Part shown: one piece after another, positions 11,897-22,808 of the stretch
How positions within the stretch are numbered: the stretch's first letter is position 1
Layout: each line of letters starts with the position of its first letter
Assembly: GCF_937616625.2 (NCBI RefSeq)
Contig: NC_065575.1
Location: forward strand, 32,053,001-32,117,000
Direction: 5' to 3'
Length of the DNA: 64,000 bases
Source: Mercurialis annua
Taxonomy: Eukaryota; Streptophyta; Magnoliopsida; Malpighiales; Euphorbiaceae
Notes under the pieces: model-generated
Databases searched by the model: none
Seen by the model: the letters and a program-made list of their open reading frames with translations, nothing else
What the model was told of the DNA's origin: nothing
Program-made: the position numbers and the translations under genes

Positions 11897-12800
11897 AAAA
11901 TAAATGTGGGTTACAATTAGCTAGTGTTGTGCCGAATTTTTGCTTTTAGTTTTAATTTGATACTGAAACTTCAATTATTACTGAGGTGTAACCGTTTTCG
12001 GACAATGGTACTTGGGCGAATGTTTGTTGATATGGCATAAAGAGATAAAGATATTAGTCCAACTACCATCTGTTACTTCAACATCAATCGGCGTGAATTT
12101 ATCTACCGACCATTTAAATGTATATTAAATTTATGATTTCACTTTGATACAAAATAAAGTTTCGGTATCAACTAGAGCCAGGGATAAAAGTTTGGTACCA
12201 TAAAGGTTAATAACCTCAAAAATTGTTATGTTAGAACAACTTACTTGGGTAGAGCCTGATGCTATTAAACAACCAACAACACCGCCACCAAAAACTCGGC
12301 CATCAGGTTTTGCTAGTGAAACACTCAACGTGCCGATTTGCGACGTGTATTGCTTTTCTCACTAACTGTAAACAATCCTGATAGAGAAAGAATTTCATAC
12401 CGGCCCTAAATTAAATGGCAATTCGAAGTTACACAATCTTCAGTAAGAACAAAACAGATATACTAGAAGTCACATTTAAATGTACCAAAATATTGTTTAA
12501 AGAATTGAATATTACTATGTTGCTAATAATCTTGTAGAATCCCACAATATATTGCACGAAAAATTTATCGAGTATTTATGATCAATTCTTATAAAAATAT
12601 ATTATATTGTCATTATTTAATTTAATTTTTATATTTCCGTGCAACATAAAATGCTCAGAAAGAATTAGATTTAGGGTTTTACATGTCTATCAGCGAGCTA
12701 GGACCAATAGTTGTACCTCGTATCTTATAAGTCCAGCAGAAGAGGCAGACTGACGAATAATAACACTTAAAACTGAACCAATCGCTAAAAGAATACAGAC

Positions 12801-13230
12801 TGCTCGAGGACCCCTTTGGGCAAAGGCTGATATCTTCCTTACAATATCCTGATAATGACAAAAGCCAAAGTAAATGATCAATAAATACAAGTAAATAAAT
12901 GCAAGAGAGTTCAGCTATGTAGCACGAAAACTTCTCGTGTTAATTAAGTTTCAGCGTTTTGCTTTCTTTTGTGGAAACGTTCAAGCAAATTCCATTACTA
13001 AATTTACTGGATAGCTGCTCGAGGACCCCTTTGGGCAAATGCTGATATCTTCCTTACAATATCCTGATAATGACAAAAGCCAAAGTAAATGATCAATAAA
13101 TACAAGTAAATAAATGCAAGAGAGTTCAGCTATGTAGCACGAAAACTTCTCGTGTTAATTAAGTTTCAGCGTTTTGCTTTCTTTTGTGGAAACGTTCAAG
13201 CAAATTCCATTACTAAATTTACTGGATAGC
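12801..13230. repeat. 215-bp tandem duplication spanning part of an AHL exon
   Basis: 12801-13015 is repeated at 13016-13230; I noticed one clear difference (AAAGGCTG against AAATGCTG). Each unit carries the splice acceptor and about the first 16 codons of the exon at 12848-12717, plus upstream intron. Near identity implies a recent event. Confidence 0.85.
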
Positions 13231-13448
13231 TATCTGTTGAGAACACTCCGGTTTAAAAAAATGTTCCCATCCATCAAAAAATAGATAATTTGTTATTTTC
13301 TAATAGATTCCGAACACTCTATATTAAAAATCTATTCTTACAAAAAGAAAATAGATTTTCATATCGTTTTCCATTTCGGTGTTTAGTTTCCTTGCTACAT
13401 AAAGTTGAGCATATGAAAATAGAAAGAGAGAGTTGGCAATATAATTTA

Positions 13449-13761
13449 CAATGTTGTTAAAATCGGACTGACCGGTCAATCAGACCGGGTTAACCGAGAA
13501 CCGGTCGGATGTCTGGTCCGGTTATGGGTAAAAATCCCATAGTTAAAAAATCTGTCAGAAACCGGATTGAACCGGAAAAATTCGGTTTCTGACCAAAACC
13601 GGATGAATCCGGTTTTCTGAAAAAAAGTGAGTGGAAATGTCACTTTTTTGTCTAGTTTATGGTCCCATACAGCGTCAATTTTTAACTAAACAACACATGA
13701 ACTGGTCGAACCGTGAATCAATGAAGCCGGTTCGCTTTCTGGTCCGACTTTAAAAACATTG
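13449..13761. mobile_element. hAT-like MITE, 313 bp, with 8-bp target duplication
   Basis: Ends CAATGTTGTTAAAATCGGAC and, inverted, CAATGTTTTTAAAGTCGGAC. A perfect direct repeat ATAATTTA flanks it (13441-13448 and 13762-13769). The 8-bp duplication and terminal repeats point to hAT. The interior is rich in ACCGG/CCGGT. The right duplication touches the splice donor of the AHL exon ending at 13771. Confidence 0.87.
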
Positions 13762-14192
13762 ATAATTTACCTCTCCTGTTTCCACAAGAATCACATGTGG
13801 AATGTGGATTTCTCCTGCTGTTTCTGTTGCAAACCCACCTTAAACAAATAGAATTTTGCCGAAATAAGCAACAAATTTGACTAATACCAAGACTTTATAA
13901 GCTATACAACATTTGTTTTTCCTTTTCTTCCTTCCAATTTTGAGATTGAGAAGAACACAACAATATGATCAAGAAATTTATTGTTTAAGTGCATTAAAAA
14001 TTGCATAGTGTTATTTGTTTGAATCACACTGTGTGTATATGAGCATATAAATCCTTTATATCAGTCTGAAATTTAATCATCCTATATCCTTACGTTTCTT
14101 TGTCTAAATAGTGGATTGAGTTTTATGTCTATCATGTTAGCACCAAAAATAACTTATTTTTCAGCATTTTATTTCAGTTTTCTCTATATTTA

Positions 14193-15399
14193 GGCTAATA
14201 ATCACCCATGGCCTCTTAACTGTAAGGGTACGGGCGCTAAACCCCCTGATATCTAAAAACGGGTGTTAAACCCCTTGATCTTTGTGGCGGCGCTCACAAA
14301 ACTCCTTAAACTCCAAATTTGACCAGAATACCCCTGGCGCCGTCTGTTCTGGTCAACTGATATTTTTTATTAAAAAAAAAAATTGACGGCGCCACATCAG
14401 CTGCCACGTCAGCAAAATACCTTAAAACTTCAAAACACCCAAAATACCCCTAATTTATTTTAGAAAAAGACAAAAAAAACCAAATCTAATCTAACAGCCG
14501 ACCGAACCACTACCTATCAACAACCCAACCACCGCCGGAAAATTTTCCGGTCATCTTCTCAAATTTGAAACGGAAAATTTCCGGTCATTAATAAAATATG
14601 TTCCTCAGAGGAACAGATCTCAGGGAACAGATCGCGCCGATCTGTTCCCTGAAAAACAGATCGACGATCTGTTCCCTGAGGAACAGGTCGTCGGATCTGT
14701 TCCTCAGAGGAACAGGTCGTCGGATCTGTTCCTCAGAGGAACAGGTCGTCGGATCTGTTCCTCAGAGGAACAGGTCGTCGGATCTGTTCCTCAGAGGAAC
14801 AGGTCGTCGGATCTGTTCCTCTGAGGAACAGGTCGTCGGATCTGTTCCTCTGAGGAACAGGTCGTCGGATCTGTTCCTCTGAGGAACAGGTCGTCGGATC
14901 TGTTCCTCTGAGGAACAGGTCGTCGGATCTGTTCCTCTGAGGAACAGGTCGTCGGATCTGTTCCTCTGAGGAACAGGTCGTCGGATCTGTTCCTCTGAGG
15001 AACAGATCTGCATTTTTTATGACCGAAATTTTTTCCAGTGGTGGTCGGGTGGTCGGGTAGGGGTAATGGTCGGGTTAGTTGTTGGGTTAATTCATTGGAT
15101 TAGATTGAGTTGATATATTTTTTTTTTGTCTTTTTCTAAATTAAATTAGGGGTATTTTGGGTGTTTGAAATTTTTAAGATACTTTGCTGACGTAGCAGAT
15201 GATGTGACAGTGTCAGATTTTTTTTAAAGAATGTCAGTTGACCAGAAAAGACGGCGCCAGAGGTATTTTGGTCAAATTTGCAGCTTAGGGGGTTTTGTGA
15301 GCGCCGGCACAAAGATCAGGGGGTTTAACGCCCGTTTTTAGACATCAGGGGGTTTAGCGCCCTCTCCTAAAGTTAAGGGGCCATGGGTGATTATTAGCC
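14193..15399. mobile_element. Fold-back element (MULE-like) with long inverted arms
   Basis: The ends GGCTAATAATCACCCATGGC and its complement GCCATGGGTGATTATTAGCC open arms of at least 250 bp that mirror each other (AACCCCCTGAT, AAAAACGGG, TTTGTGAGCG, GACGGCGCCAG). The centre holds a 29-bp palindromic tandem array (14664-15009). The flanks CTATATTTA and ATTGATTTA agree at 6 of 9 bases, so a decayed 9-bp MULE duplication is possible but unproven. No transposase is present. Confidence 0.7.
14664..15009. repeat. 29-bp tandem array of palindromic units, about 12 copies
   Basis: The unit is GGATCTGTTCCTC(A/T)GAGGAACAGGTCGTC. Its core CTGTTCCTC-N-GAGGAACAG is a perfect 9-1-9 palindrome. Early units have A at the centre and later units T, with one switch near 14818. 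The unit has no stop codon in any frame on either strand, which produces long but meaningless ORFs. Confidence 0.92.
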
Positions 15400-15746
15400 A
15401 TTGATTTACTATAGAAATATATTTTCATTGTTTGGTAAATTATTCTTATCGTTTTTTATTTTATAAAATAATTTTGTTTATGAGGATTGGTTTGAGAGGA
15501 AGAGTATATATATATCCGTATAAAAGTTATAATTTATTGTGTGTATGGTAGTTTTAACAATAAAAATATGTGTCCGTATAAAAATAATAATATCATAAAT
15601 GTTGGTTGTTTATGAAAAAAGCATCCGAAAATAAAATGTAAAGCCATTTCATACTTCAATCACAATATTAGGCAGCCAAAGGAGCAACCTCGCTTGTAAT
15701 CTAACCACTTGAGCCAGCTAAAAAGTGGTTAGAAGGGATTACAAAA

Positions 15747-17870
15747 ATGGCAAACTCAAACCCAGAACTAGAAACCCTAGAAGAAGAGCAGAGACCGCCA
15801 CGGATCGATCGAAACCTAAACCAGTCGTCCCAAGAATGGGAGACGATGGCTCGAGCTTGGCTCACCGCATTCCCAGAACCCAAAACCGTAAGCACCACTG
15901 CGGTAGAGTCTTGGATAGACTCCAACCGCGGCTATTTACCAGCTGACCTGCAATCAATGCCCCGGTCCGACCTCATTGATCGCCTCCTCGCTATTCAAAA
16001 TTACATGAGGCTGCCTAATCAGGTAAACCCCCTTTGATTATTTTTGTTATTATTAAGTAAATTCAGTTTATTGTATGTGATATGATACATTTTATTGGGA
16101 GGATGTGAACTTTAGTAATGTACTACTACAATGTTTCAGTTATCATAAGATTGTCATAAGGGTATTGCCCAATTTGCTCAATTAATGTGCCCCGTTTCGG
16201 TAATATGTGGGGAGTTTGGCGATTGAGACACAAAACTTTATAGCTTCTGGCATTCTGTCCGCCATAATTGCGTTAACTCCCAGCTGTTCTGTAGCAGGCA
16301 ATAGCAGAAGCCAATGAGGTTGATATTCCGCATGCTCGATTTCAACGAACAGATCAGTGGCTACCGGTTTATTCCTGGTTGGAATCTTTAGATAAAGATG
16401 AGGCGGTGAAGTCTAAAGATATCTCTGATTGGCTAACTGAGAACCCGGATATCAAAGAACACTTGTGCTCCAAACATTCTCGATACCATTTGATGCACTA
16501 CATAAAAAAGTGCCATATGAAGATACTAAAAAGGCGCGAAAAGAAGAAGGTAGCAAAAAAGTTGTTTTTTCCTCGTTTACTTAATTTTAATATCCTAGTT
16601 GGTGCCATATTTTCCAACACTTTTGTTAAAATTATGGTAAATGCTTCTCTATCTCGTACCAAGAAATAGATTGTTTGATATATGATCTGTTTTTCAGTTT
16701 ATTGAGATCTTGAGATTTTCCATTTCGATATGGAATCCTAAAGTAGTATATTCGAAGTAATTAGACTTGAGGCTCTTAATGGTTTTAGAACTGTCCATAA
16801 ATAGCCTTTGTCCTAGACACCGTGCCACTCTAGAAGTCTGTGTCATGGTTTGAATCTTTGCTTAGAAAGGTCTTTTTAGGTCTTCCTATTTCTCACCAAT
16901 TTGGTATCATTGTCTCGCGTTCTAAAGTTTACATTGTGATAGTTTCCTTGAAGAAATAAGATAGCTCAGGGAAACAATTTCACTTAGGGTGGTAGATATG
17001 AAATGGTGAATATTTCCCAAAAAAGGAAAAGGAAGTGATTGATATATGCTTCAGAGAGATGCTGTCATTAGATTTGATTTTTTCTTTTTGTTCACAGCTA
17101 CTTGCATTGATTACAAGTGGCACTTAAATGTGCTGTTTTGTTCTGGATTTGACTATATAAGCTTTGTGTTCTGAACAGGGATTGCAGCAGAATGACAAAC
17201 CCACCTCTCCAAAAGCTCACAAAATCATGGTTATAAAAGAAAGCACTCCAGTTCCAAGTATGTATTGTTCCTTTAATGGATTCATCGGTAGTCTTTCATC
17301 TTTATGCATTTTAAAAAATGGAAGACTGCATTTTCCGCAGTTTGTGAAGGCGCAAGTCTATGCTGCCATATATTGGCGGATCGACAGAAAATTGACCCAT
17401 CTTATAATATGATAAAGATGATTTGACCTAACATTCTTTCAAGTTTTAATAAGAAGCCTTTGTTCAAGCAAGGGGATAGCTCCAATATGTCACTCCGATG
17501 AACGCATAGAGAAATATGATTACATGGATTTCTAGTGGATAAAAGAATCTGCTTTTATATCCACCTCTTGCATTAGATAATGGAACTAGCATGTTGGTGT
17601 TTTGCTTTTAATTAGCTGTGTGTTTTGCAGGCAACCCTTTGAACAATATACCTAAGGATAGTGACTTATACTTGGTCAAACGAAATGAAGCTCATCGTAA
17701 ATTTGAGATGTAGGTTATTTTTGAGTTACTTGTATATATAGCGGTTTTTTTAACTCTCGAATTTGGAGTTTGTTCATTGGGTATGTATATGAAATTTCAG
17801 TTTACGGGAGCTAAAGAAGACGCTTTCCCCTCATTTTTTAAAGCCTCAAGGTACAGAAATGAAGCAATGA
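15747..17870 (+). CDS. Five-exon gene, unknown function (about 251 aa)
   Basis: Exons 15747-16022, 16298-16549, 17179-17257, 17631-17709 and 17801-17870 all have GT/AG borders and join in phase to a 251-residue protein. The start is the first ATG in a good context (AAAATGGCA), and the frame is open from there. The product is hydrophilic and basic towards the middle (KILKRREKKK), with no signal peptide or membrane segment. Exons 1 and 2 each encode a similar block: VESWIDSNRGYL...LLAIQNYM and ISDWLTENPDI...HYIKKCHM, suggesting a duplicated small helical domain. The C-terminus is LRELKKTL...EMKQ. I do not recognise the family. Intact splicing and frame argue for a real gene; a nuclear or nucleic-acid role is only a guess from charge. 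Confidence 0.72.
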
Positions 17871-18940
17871 AAAGTATAGTAATTTGCTGCCAAGACAGAT
17901 TGTATTTGTATCAGCTCAGGTAGTGCACATATTTCCGTCCTCCCCACGAATTATGCTTTGTAAACAGCTGACGTTGACCTAGGGTGGTTTGATTTCTCTT
18001 GAAGCACGCCACAAGTGTTAGAAAAATTGATGCTATTGCTGAATGCTGGAGAATTTTGGTGTAAATATTCACATAACATTGTAATGTCTGCCTTTTAGCT
18101 TAGATTCCGCTATGCATAATTTGTCCCAGGATGAGGTATGCAAATGAAATTGACCATTCCAACTAAAATTTCTAATTATTTTTGAAAAAATAACATCAAT
18201 GGTGTCTGCACTTTTTGAAGTTTGTGAATTTACTGTTTGTAATTTTATTTTTTAGATATTAGTGTTCCAATTATTTTTAAAAAAATGTCGAATAAGTATT
18301 TTTAGCAGTTTTTGTATCGTCGATGTGCTAAAAGAAAAATATATATTATGTTTTTACTTAAATTTTGTGCCATATTAGCCTTGTCGCTCCAATTAGATTT
18401 TATTGAAAGATAAATAATTGAGATGAATGTAATGGTAAGTTTATCAAAAAGAGAGAAGTAGAGATATTCTTATCAAAGCAGATGAGATCTAATTCGCCCG
18501 AATTGTACAATAATTATTGTTAAAATGCTAACTTCTGCATATTCATTTTTTTCTATTTCTTTTATTTCCATCGCAAATGATTAGGCAAATACTTGTAGTT
18601 TCGAACAAGTGCGCAGAAGTTTGAAACAATTTAAAAGTTTCAAATTTTATTTAGATTGTAAATTAGAGTTTTCAAAAGAGAATTTTTGGAAGATACGGTG
18701 TTATAGAAGAGATAGTTATAACGATTAAAACAGGTACGATAATAACAGATGCTCGGAACAAATGAATTCAACAGCGTCATCGAAATAGAAAACAACGTTA
18801 TGCAATAAGGTTTAATTGTACCACTTTAAAAAGTTTGTAGATCGGATTGAATCGAGTTGGATTTAAAAGGCATACATAGTTCTTGTCCAAAATTTGAATA
18901 ATTGATTTGTACAATGTGCTTGTTTGTATAATTTATTTGT
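17871..18940. other. Downstream region of the five-exon gene, no further gene seen
   Basis: It presumably contains the 3' UTR just after the stop (17871 to about 18150). Beyond that it is AT-rich with no convincing ORF or repeat structure until the MULE-type element at 18941. Confidence 0.4.
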
Positions 18941-19235
18941 GGACTGCTAAATACCGCCCCTAATTTTACTATATACCGCCTGTATTATTAAGTTTTTATC
19001 CTTTACCTAAAATATCTCATATTCAAATTCTCTTAATTCGTATTCAAACCCGAAGAACGATGATCACTATATCGAGCTCAAATGTCGGATTCTAACCGGG
19101 AAAGTGGACGAGAACAACTGTCAAGTAATCGATTTTAATTATTTTTAATTTTTAACGTTTTTTCAAAATTTTATCTGCTGGACGCGACCCGGACGCCTCC
19201 GGATCGCGTCCGGCGTGTTGCCGCATGTCCGCTGG

Positions 19236-19333
19236 GGACGTGCTGTCGCACGTCTCCGGCAAATGCGTGGATTCCAGCCGGACGCGTCCGGCTGGAAACC
19301 CCACGTCCACGGGAGACGTGCGACAGCACGTCC
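19236..19333. repeat. 98-bp GC-rich hairpin near the left end of the MULE-type element
   Basis: 22-bp arms 19236-19257 and 19312-19333 (GGACGTGCTGTCGCACGTCT and complement) are perfectly complementary around a 26-bp perfect palindrome at 19272-19297 (half-site TTCCAGCCGGACG). Both share one symmetry centre between 19284 and 19285. A second GC-rich block with GGACGTCC motifs lies at 20880-21045 near the other end. Confidence 0.88.
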
Positions 19334-19730
19334 AAAGGAGATGTGTTGCACGTCTCCCTTGGGACGTGTTCCGTCACTGCCGACTGGAAATTTTTTAATT
19401 TTTTATTAAAATTTAGTTATTTTTAAATTAAATTAATTATTAAAATTAGTTGTTAAATTTATTAGTTAATAAATTTGTTAGTTATTAAATGAAAAAATTA
19501 GTTGGAAAATTAGTTAGTGAATAAATTAGTTGGTAAATTAGTTAGTTAATAAATTAAATAATTTGTTGGTAAATTAATTAAGGTTTGTAATTTAGGGTTA
19601 GATTAGTCGGTAAATTAATTAGTTTAACTTAATTTTAGTCGTTTAATTTAAATAATGTTATTTAACTAATATTATTTTAAATTGGTAAATGTAGAGACAG
19701 CCTGTTAGATGAAAGGGTCCACTGATACCT

Positions 19731-20330
19731 ATGGATATTGAGTGGTCGGGAGCTCGACATATCCAGACTCGTAATGTTACCGCCTCACAACGAGAGAGAA
19801 ACCGGGGGAGGACTACTGCTGCAGATGATGGTTGGCACGATGTTTTGGTTACTGATGATCCGCAGAGTTTAGAGGAGCCAACACCCCGCCCTCCCTCCCG
19901 ACGGAGACCCTATTCATCGTCTGTAGGTAAGTATAATTCAATTATTACGTGAATTTAAGAATATTGATAAAAATATAAATTGGTATTAGTAATTGTAATC
20001 ATAATTGCAGAGTCGACCAGACGATCTCAGGCAGACTCTGTTGATGATTGGACCGTCCGTGCTCCAGTGCCGAGTGGACCCCGTGACGACACTGTGATTT
20101 CCAGTTTTCTTGGTCATGTTGCTTCCAAGATATGGGAGGGGGAGTTTAGAGGCATGCTGAAGTGACAGAATAGATACTTTGTTTGTCAGAAGCTGGTGCA
20201 GTGGTATGCGGATAACGGTCCTCCACAGCTATATGATAAAACTGACCCACCACGTCCGTATCCTCAAAATCCGACCTCCTCAGGTTACCTCCGTAGTTGT
20301 AAATTTGTCTTCTGGTAGGGTTTTCAAATG
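19731..20330 (+). pseudogene. Plant mobile domain (PMD-type) gene fragment
   Basis: Two pieces join at plausible splice sites: exon 19731-19926 (ending before GTAAGT) and a second piece from 20011 with ...VPSGPRDDTVISSFLGHVA then KIWEGEFRGMLK. This resembles the N-terminal part of plant mobile domain proteins (the serine/threonine phosphatase 7 long-form-like group), which occur both as host genes and inside MULEs. A TGA after GMLK (about 20163) interrupts the frame, which then continues as QNRYFVCQKLVQWYADNGP. Its location between MULE ends suggests a transposon-borne copy. Confidence 0.6.
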
Positions 20331-20519
20331 GATTTTTCTCCTGCAGGGGCGCCCAGTTTGCACACGGCTTAGCTTATGGCGTGCTCATATCCCACACAAT
20401 CTGTTTGGACGTGGGAAGCACTCCACTCATCCGACGATGTCCCTCGGGATAAACAACCAAATCATTGTTGTGCATACTCGTATTCCCGCGTTTTGCTAAG
20501 ACTTTCCAGGTAGCTTCCT

Positions 20520-20820
20520 TCAACTACACAACAATCGCGAAGGGCAATTACACGCCTTCGTTTTCTTATTCTTCCGCCCGGAGGATTTTGAATCTGTGAA
20601 CGATCCTGTATACCGCTCACCTGGGAACATCTCAAAAGCTTTCATGTCGCCTATTTTTGTGGGAAGAAATAACCAGCTCGAACACAATACGAATGACAAC
20701 TCGTTTCGCCCATTAAATTGCTTCAACGTCGCTTTTAAACTTTATTTCGGCTTGAAACTGTGTACTGTAATCGATACCGTCATCGCTAAAAACTTCAAAT
20801 TGAACCTGTAAAGTAAACAA
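20520..20820 (-). pseudogene. MULE transposase N-terminal fragment (tentative)
   Basis: The minus strand reads FEVFSDDGIDYSTQFQAEIK near 20810-20740, then, after a TAA, WAKRVVIRIVFELVISSHKN near 20700-20640. This order (hydrophilic lead, then a WA+..A...GFE-like block) resembles the N-terminal region of MURA-type transposases. Several stops and no catalytic domain make it a remnant. Assignment is by recall only. Confidence 0.4.
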
Positions 20821-21532
20821 AAAAAAATATTAGGTGTATATATTAATAATTAATTTATAAAACATTTTAAAAAATTAAAAGGGAACGGGGGACGAATCTA
20901 CTGGCGGAGACGTCCCTAGGGGATGTTTCCGCTAGACGAATAACGTTTCCACCAGGTGAACGTTCCTGACAATCAGGGACGTCCGGTGTGGACGTCCCGT
21001 CACCTGCTGGATGCGATTCTGGGACGTCCGGCAGGTGAAAAGTGTGAACAAAATTCATAAAACGTTAAAAACATAAAAAAATATCTCGAGAGAAGCCGTG
21101 AAATTTGTTTCCGGTTCTTGATATTCAAATCCCGATGAATATGAAGCGTTATCGGTCATTGCAATTTTTAGATTCGAATAGGTTGAGAGAATATATTTTT
21201 TTTTCTTCCAGTTTTTAGCAAAAGGTCGAAATTGTAATAATTAGTGTGGTAATTAGTAAAATTAGGACAGTATTTCAAACACCCTTTATTTTTTGTATGT
21301 TAAAAATGTTATATGTTTGACTTGGTATTAAATTGTTAATTTTATGGTTGTTTTTATAATGTTAATAAAGTATTTAATTTATTTTTCATATTTTAGAGAT
21401 TTCATTGTTTATGTATTATGAAAGTATTGTTGTTTATCTAATATTAGGTGTTATTAATTTTATTGTTTGTATATTAGCTAATTAATTGTTTAATTTCATT
21501 AGAAGTTGTACATAAAAGATTATTATATTTAA

Positions 21533-22593
21533 GAGGAAATTTTCTAAAATGCACTATTTTCTATTTTATTTTTAATTTTATATTATTTTTAAACATATTT
21601 ACAGGTTGTATCTCTTGTTATTACCAAAAATATTTTTTTTTCTCTAAAATACATTTTTTCATTTTTTATTGATTTACGCTCTTTTTTATAGATTTGTTTT
21701 TGAATTTGTTTTTGATGTGTTTTTAGTGTACTTATGTTGTTTCTATGGTGTTTTTTTTCCGTGTAATTATAGTGTTTTAATAGTGTATCTATGATGTATA
21801 TATAGTGTATTTATAATATTTTTGTAGTGTTTTTTTATAGTGTATTCTATAAAAACACTGTAAATACACCATAAACACTAAATACACCAGAAAACACATA
21901 TACACTAGAAATACAATATAGATACAACAAAAATACTCTATAACATGAATACACCATAAAATTCATGTAAATACACTATAAATTAATTTATTTTTACAAA
22001 ATCAGTAGTATCAAAATAAAAATAAAAAAATCTATAAATAAGATAAAGATAAAATAACTATATGAACAATAAAATGATTTTATAAATAAAAAATAATAGA
22101 TCTACAATAATCTCTTTATAGAAAATCTAAATTATCACAAAAAAATTAAAAGCGACGTCGAGAAATCCATCGAAAGAAAAGTGGCGATGAGAAAATTATT
22201 GGAGAAATCGCGACGATGAGAAATCCATCAAAAAAACGAGACGGTGAAAAAACACGACAAGAAATTCATCGAAAGATGTGCGACAATGAGATGGAAGAAA
22301 GCGGCAATCGGAAAACAAGAAGAGAGGAAGAAAAAATTTAATAGGGAGAGAAGTGGACGGGAAGAAAGAAATTTTATAAGAAGAGATAAGTAAAGACAAA
22401 GAGAGAATTTGGGGGATGAGAGAGAAAAAGTGTGACGGCTATGAAAATTAGATAACCTAAAATGAGATAAAGTTCTAATATATAATATGATATTTTTAAT
22501 ATTATGTTTTAAATAAGAGTAGATAATGAAATTACAAAAATATGGGTGTAATAGTTTTAAATATGAAAATGAGGCATTTTAAAAATAATCCTT
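21533..22593. mobile_element. AT-rich inverted-repeat element, MULE-like (tentative)
   Basis: The left side AGGAAATTTTCTAAAATGCA and the complement of the right side AGGATTATTTTTAAAATGCC begin an inverted arrangement about 1.06 kb apart. Inside are many TAGTGTNTTTA/TAAANACACTA motifs that mirror one another around 21845. No coding potential is convincing and no clear target duplication was seen. Confidence 0.45.
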
Positions 22594-22808
22594 AAATTAA
22601 ATATATCGTTAATTATATAATTTAAATATATACATTAATTATGGAATTTAAATATGAAAATTAATTTTAATAAATTAAATCAATAATTTTTTAAAATTGA
22701 AACATATACAAAACACTATCAGAGATTGAAGGTAAAACTTTATAAATAAAATCTATTTAAAGTATATTTTTAGAGTTAGATTTGAGTTAATTTTAGTAAT
22801 TAAAAGAT

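Larger units (their letters stand above)
11237..13838 (-). pseudogene. AT-hook motif nuclear-localized (AHL, PPC/DUF296) gene remnant, four exons
   Basis: AHL proteins bind AT-rich DNA through AT-hooks and form complexes through the PPC domain. Four minus-strand exons join in phase at GT-AG sites: 13838-13771 (HIPHVILVETGE), 12848-12717 (DIVRKISAFAQRGPRAVCIL), 12405-12245 (GRYEILSLSGLF and LSVSLAKPDGRVFGGGV) and 11581-11237 (LIVASFRQNISKELKLRQP to the stop). Together they cover most of the PPC domain and the C-terminus, with the intron pattern of intron-bearing AHLs. The exon at 12405-12245 has a 1-base deletion near 12325, between the SLSG and SVSLA blocks, bringing TGA into frame. The 5' exon with the AT-hooks is absent, and upstream DNA is occupied by the fold-back element at 14193-15399. 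Exon 12848-12717 is partly duplicated. Not functional as read. Confidence 0.82.
18941..21284. mobile_element. MULE-type element carrying PMD-gene and transposase fragments
   Basis: The ends GGACTGCTAAATACCGCCCC and (inverted) GGGTGTTTGAAATACTGTCC are related by mostly C/T and A/G changes, followed by an identical CTAATTTTACTA. The flanks TTTATTTGT (18932-18940) and TTTATTTTT (21285-21293) match at 8 of 9, fitting a 9-bp MULE duplication. It contains a plus-strand plant-mobile-domain fragment (19731-20330), a minus-strand transposase-like fragment (20520-20820) and GC-rich palindromic blocks near each end. All coding parts are broken. Confidence 0.65.

Noticed and set aside
14664..15009. CRISPR-like array
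   Set aside because: Units are directly adjacent with no unique spacers, inside a plant fold-back transposon.
14598..15013. Repetitive ORFs on both strands (94 and 83 aa, pattern RSSDLFLRGTGRR)
   Set aside because: They come from a stop-free 29-bp tandem unit read in rotating frames; not a protein gene.
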